Shown: piece by piece, positions 12,834 through 15,141 of the stretch
How positions within the stretch are numbered: the first letter of the stretch is position 1
Layout of the letters: every line of letters starts with the position of its first letter
DNA from: Pavlovales sp. CCMP2436
Lineage: Eukaryota; Haptophyta; Pavlovophyceae; Pavlovales
Direction of reading: 5' to 3'
NCBI GenBank assembly: GCA_026770615.1
Contig: MU631401.1
Span: 222,115 to 237,255, forward strand
Length of the DNA stretch: 15,141 nt
The notes under the pieces: model-generated
The model's input: only the letters and a program-made list of their open reading frames with translations
What the model was told of the DNA's origin: nothing
Database searches by the model: none
Made by a program: the position numbers and the translations under genes

Positions 12834-13402
12834 GCCAAATGCGTCATCACGCCTTTGCAGCATTTTTGTTAGGGTTACGGGCGTCACGCCTTCTCTCGTA
12901 TCTACACCTTGAAAAAAAATAGGTTTACGGGCGTCACGCCTTCTCTTGTATCTGCGCCTTAAACCCGGTTTAACATTTAGTCGTATGTAGTACGGGACGA
13001 TTCCGATAAATCGGGCGCCGTCGCCCTACCGGACCAGCGGCTTCCCTATTCAACACCATATATCGGTATGTGAACTAACATAATAAAGTAACTCATTACA
13101 GTGATTACGTGCCTGACTCGGAGTCAGTCTCGAGTCAACGTGACAGTGACTATCCGTGTCAGTGTCAGTGACGCATGTTAAAGTCGCCAGTCGCCACGCC
13201 AAAGCGCATCGACGATCTGGCAGAGGCGCATGCGCGATCAGCGCAGCAACTCTGCACGACGCCCGCAGGCGATACCCCCCCCCCCCCGCCGCCTCGCGTG
13301 CGCACCCCCAGCAGCCCCCCGGGGGGGGGCGAGTCTCGCCAGATCGAACGCACAACCGTGCGTACCGACGTAGGTCCAAACGCGAAGTCGGCCACCTTTG
13401 CA
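12834..13402. other. 569 bp without a recognisable gene; candidate virus/host boundary
   Basis: No frame here has convincing coding bias. It holds the 40-bp direct repeats at 12871-12960, a 15-bp palindrome CTGACTCGGAGTCAG (13113-13127) followed by several GTCAGTG/CAGTGAC repeats to about 13173, a C13 run (13275-13287) and a C6G9 run (13315-13329). An AATAAA occurs at about 13082 on the plus strand. The last viral-type gene ends at 12833 and the spliced ParA-like gene ends at 13403, so any junction between viral and cellular DNA should lie here, but I cannot place it. Confidence 0.45.
12871..12960. repeat. Two 40-bp direct repeats
   Basis: 12871-12910 and 12921-12960 match at 36 of 40 positions, with a 10-nt A-rich spacer. 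Each contains TTACGGGCGTCACGCC, whose GGCGTCACGCC core is itself nearly palindromic; a related GCGTCATCACGCC lies at 12841-12853. They directly follow the gene ending at 12833. Confidence 0.75.
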
Positions 13403-15089
13403 TCAGACAGGCACTGCCAGCGAAATGAGGAATTTGCACAATGCAGAGAACCGAATCACCATGTAATCCTTCTCGTTCCTCTCGCTGCCCGGATCCTTCA
13501 CGAGGACTGCCCGGATCCTTCACGAGGACTGCTGGCTCGCACACAGTCTGCGCAAGGGCGATGATCTTGTTGGTCTGCTTCATTAGGGGGATAACCATCA
13601 TCTGGTCACCGTCGGGGTGGAGGAGCTCGATCACGTCTGCGTCCAGGGTCGGAGAGGCGCACAGCTCCCGCATCGAGAGGATAAAGCGGGCGTGGCCGGT
13701 CACGATGAAGTGAGGGACGGGCATCTGCGATGGTTGTATTATTATTATATTATTGGGGGGGGGTCATGGTGACCTTGGGTACTTCATATCGGCAGATGGC
13801 GAGGGGGAGAGGGCACAGAGCGGTCACATAGTTAATCGGTCCGTCGCAGTCGCCACCGCCGTCGCCACCGCCGTCGCCGTCGCCACCGCCATCGCCGTCG
13901 CCGTCGCCGTTAACGGAGCGCTTCCCCTTCGGCGTACTTTTCGATTTTTTCGGCGTCTGCCCACGCGCGACCCCGGCCCTAGGAGGCTACGGGGAGGAAA
14001 GGTACGCGTCGTGTGCACAGGTTAGTGGCGTGCTATATCGCATAGTGGAGCACGCGTGGGCAGACGCTGAGCAGCGGCGTACCGGGACATAATTGGGGTC
14101 GGCGATATACTTGACCTTGAAATTGGTCGCGATAAAGGGGAGGATTCTAGGCGGTGATTTCGGCACGACATGGCCATACGCCATCTGGTTTGCGTAGACA
14201 TCGCTGCCTGAGACTCCCACGATTTTAGCCTGCTGCTTACGGAGGATCCTAAGCAGCTCGATAACGGAGGGCAGCAGGAACTTCAGGAAGGAATGCATCG
14301 AGGAGAGGCTGAAGTGGTCGCAGATAGTAGGCGGCAAGATGTAGTCGCTGGAGATAAGGATATTCTGGAGTGGTGGGGGGGGGTTAATAATAATTCTGTT
14401 AACTTCCCCCGACTTGCGCCGAAGGCGTACGGACCTGACATTTGTAGCGCTGGGTGTTGCAACGGGCAGGTCGACTATTATTATATTATTATCAACAATG
14501 CCATAATAACAAGGGCAGTTTTGGACTCACCTTGTTGAGCATAGACGAGCTGGGCCCGCAGTCGATGATGACATACTCGGCATTGGTCAGGTACGCGGCC
14601 TGGCGCACAAACGTGCACAGCGCAGTTTGGTACATCACCTCCACGTCGCCTTTCTTGGCGTTGAGCGTCTCGTCAAAATCGTACCTGTTATAATATTATT
14701 ATTTATATAATATTCATACCAGCTATGCGAGGTGGGGGGGGTCAACTTTGAGATCGTACATGCACGAGGAGCCCGGGATGATGAGCAGCCGGTCGCCAAC
14801 AACCGAGTTGTCGTTGAGGTCGGTCGGAAACGGTTGAAAGTAGTGCTCCGGAGCTTTCAGTTTATCCATGCCCATTCCCTGGCTCTTCATGCAGGTGTTG
14901 ACGTCGCGAATTCCGAGCCCCGCGAACTCGCCCTGTTCGAGGCTGGCGAGGTTCTTAATAGCCGGGCGCGTGTTTGCCTTGATCACATCCTGCGGCTCCA
15001 CCAGCGGCGCCACCCCGCCCGCCGCAGTATGCGGGTTGGGGCCGGCTGTCCCATCGGGCCCATCGCCGTCGGTCGGGGGAATGAAGAAG
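13403..15089 (-). CDS. ParA/MinD-type ATPase, intron-containing, 5' partial, C-terminus disrupted by a 22-bp duplication
   Basis: A P-loop ATPase of the ParA/CobQ class, which in bacteria partitions plasmids and chromosomes; the role of eukaryotic copies is unclear. Exons on the minus strand: 15089 (or beyond) to about 14747; 14684-14531; 14364-14083; 13724-13403. Visible motifs are TSFF near the first exon's start (follows the switch region in this family), GDRLLIIPGSS, the Walker B-like YVIIDCGPSSSMLN split by the second intron, then ILISSDYILPPTICDHFSL, and a typical C-terminal IPLMKQTNKIIALAQ. The Walker A exon is not in the window. The second intron is phase 0 with GTGAGT...CTCCAG; the third is GTACGC...CGCAG. 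The first intron leaves a one-base frame mismatch, near a C8 run. In the last exon a 22-bp tandem duplication shifts the frame; without it the frame would end at the TGA at 13405-13403. Splicing marks it as a cellular-type gene. Confidence 0.75.
13487..13530. repeat. 22-bp perfect tandem duplication in the last ParA exon
   Basis: 13487-13508 and 13509-13530 are identical (GCCCGGATCCTTCACGAGGA plus CT). As 22 is not a multiple of three, the second copy shifts the reading frame of the ParA-like C-terminus. The absence of any mismatch points to a very recent event or an assembly artefact. Confidence 0.9.
13845..13916. repeat. GCCGTC/GCCACC hexamer minisatellite
   Basis: About twelve hexamers of GTCGCC or ACCGCC in tandem, with small variations, inside the third ParA intron. 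It produces open frames of alternating Val/Ala on one strand that are not genes. Confidence 0.85.
13953..14067. repeat. Perfect 15-bp inverted repeat in the third ParA intron
   Basis: GCGTCTGCCCACGCG (13953-13967) and its exact reverse complement (14053-14067) enclose 85 nt. Direct copies of CGGCGTAC lie outside at 13930-13937 and 14075-14082, but at unequal distances (15 and 7 nt), so this is not a clean transposon footprint. The right copy overlaps the intron's donor site. Confidence 0.7.
14365..14530 (-). other. ParA second intron (166 nt)
   Basis: AAG|GTGAGT donor (exon ends 14531) and CACTCCAG| acceptor (exon starts 14364), phase 0. The interior has a TAATAATATAATAATAG stretch and AATTATTATTAA followed by C9 just before the acceptor. 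It interrupts the Walker B-like region between SSSMLNK and NILISSDY. This is the best-supported splice in the window. Confidence 0.8.
14685..14746 (-). other. ParA first visible intron, boundaries uncertain
   Basis: The acceptor AACAG ends at 14685. The donor may be GTTGAC at 14746 (62-nt intron that includes the C8 and AT-rich segments, as in the other introns) or GTATGA at 14719 (35 nt). Either choice leaves the reading frame one base out, which a miscounted C-run or another small indel would explain. Confidence 0.5.
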
Positions 15090-15111
15090 CTGGTCATATT
15101 GGGGGGGAGGG

Positions 15112-15141
15112 TTGGGGGGGGGGGGGGGGGGGGGGGGGGGG
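15112..15141. repeat. Poly-G (poly-C on the gene strand) at the right edge
   Basis: Twenty-eight consecutive G close the window (15114-15141), preceded by shorter G runs at 15101-15112. On the ParA strand these are C runs upstream of a possible CAG acceptor at 15092-15090, like the C8-C9 runs of the other introns, so this is probably an intron 3' region where the assembly or window ends. Confidence 0.6.

Larger units (their letters stand above)
13725..14082 (-). other. ParA third intron (358 nt)
   Basis: Donor GTACGC after the Pro codon at 14085-14083, acceptor CATCGCAG ending at 13725; phase 0 on both sides. It contains C9 followed by AATAATATAATAATAAT near its 3' end, a GCCGTC/GCCACC minisatellite (13845-13916), and a perfect 15-bp inverted repeat (13953-13967 and 14053-14067). 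Confidence 0.6.

Noticed and set aside
13156..13564. Plus-strand frames antisense to and beyond the ParA 3' end
   Set aside because: They cross C13 and C6G9 runs, have no coding bias and lack any motif.
13824..14018. Val/Ala- or Thr/Ala-repeat proteins in the third ParA intron
   Set aside because: They are translations of a hexamer minisatellite.
1..15141. CRISPR array, rRNA or tRNA genes
   Set aside because: No regularly spaced direct repeats with unique spacers were seen, and I recognised no rRNA segment or tRNA cloverleaf by eye; a covariance scan was not possible here.

Overview
The window looks like part of a small eukaryotic DNA virus genome of the nucleocytovirus lineage, lying beside an intron-containing gene of eukaryotic type. 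Three viral hallmarks occur within about 6 kb: a VLTF3-like late transcription factor (4753-5889), a poxvirus A22-type RuvC-like Holliday junction resolvase (6852-7439), and a very long replication protein with an HUH nickase core (7552-10564). From what I know of the families, HUH endonuclease plus VLTF3 plus RuvC-like resolvase, with no DNA or RNA polymerase in view, fits the mriyaviruses (yaravirus and the Pleurochrysis endemic viruses). That assignment is inference: the major capsid protein and packaging ATPase that would settle it are not in the window. The DNA is very GC-rich, so long antisense open frames are common. I judged coding strand by third-position GC, motifs and promoter-like signals.

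Layout. 1-1755: a small membrane protein and a fibre-like protein with a discoidin (F5/8 type C) domain, both leftward. 1773-1784: a shared bidirectional promoter-like site. 1808-4089, rightward: a membrane-anchored Cys-rich protein, a beta-rich possible capsid component and a 59-residue protein. 4093-6379: small membrane proteins around VLTF3. 6521-7439: the resolvase, whose 3' end is interrupted by a 156-bp MITE-like element with 14-bp terminal inverted repeats and perfect 8-bp target duplications. 7552-10564: the replication protein, with iteron-like repeats on both sides. 10577-12833: small membrane proteins and two tandem copies of a ~145-bp hairpin-forming unit. 12834-13402: non-coding repeats. 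13403-15089: a ParA/MinD-type ATPase gene split by at least three introns, with its P-loop exon probably beyond the right edge.

How it fits together. HUH protein and resolvase suggest nicking-initiated replication with resolution of branched DNA. VLTF3 suggests the virus drives its own late transcription, and a recurring A/T-run-TTCGG element 12-20 nt upstream of several start codons is a candidate late promoter. The membrane, fibre and Cys-rich proteins are probably virion components.

Several viral genes are interrupted: one in-frame TGA, three in-frame TAGs, and at least four frameshifts that all behave as one missing base. With the MITE and the spliced neighbour, this points to a recently endogenised viral genome, although the frameshifts could be homopolymer errors in the assembly. 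The host cannot be named from sequence alone; a unicellular alga or other protist is the likeliest.
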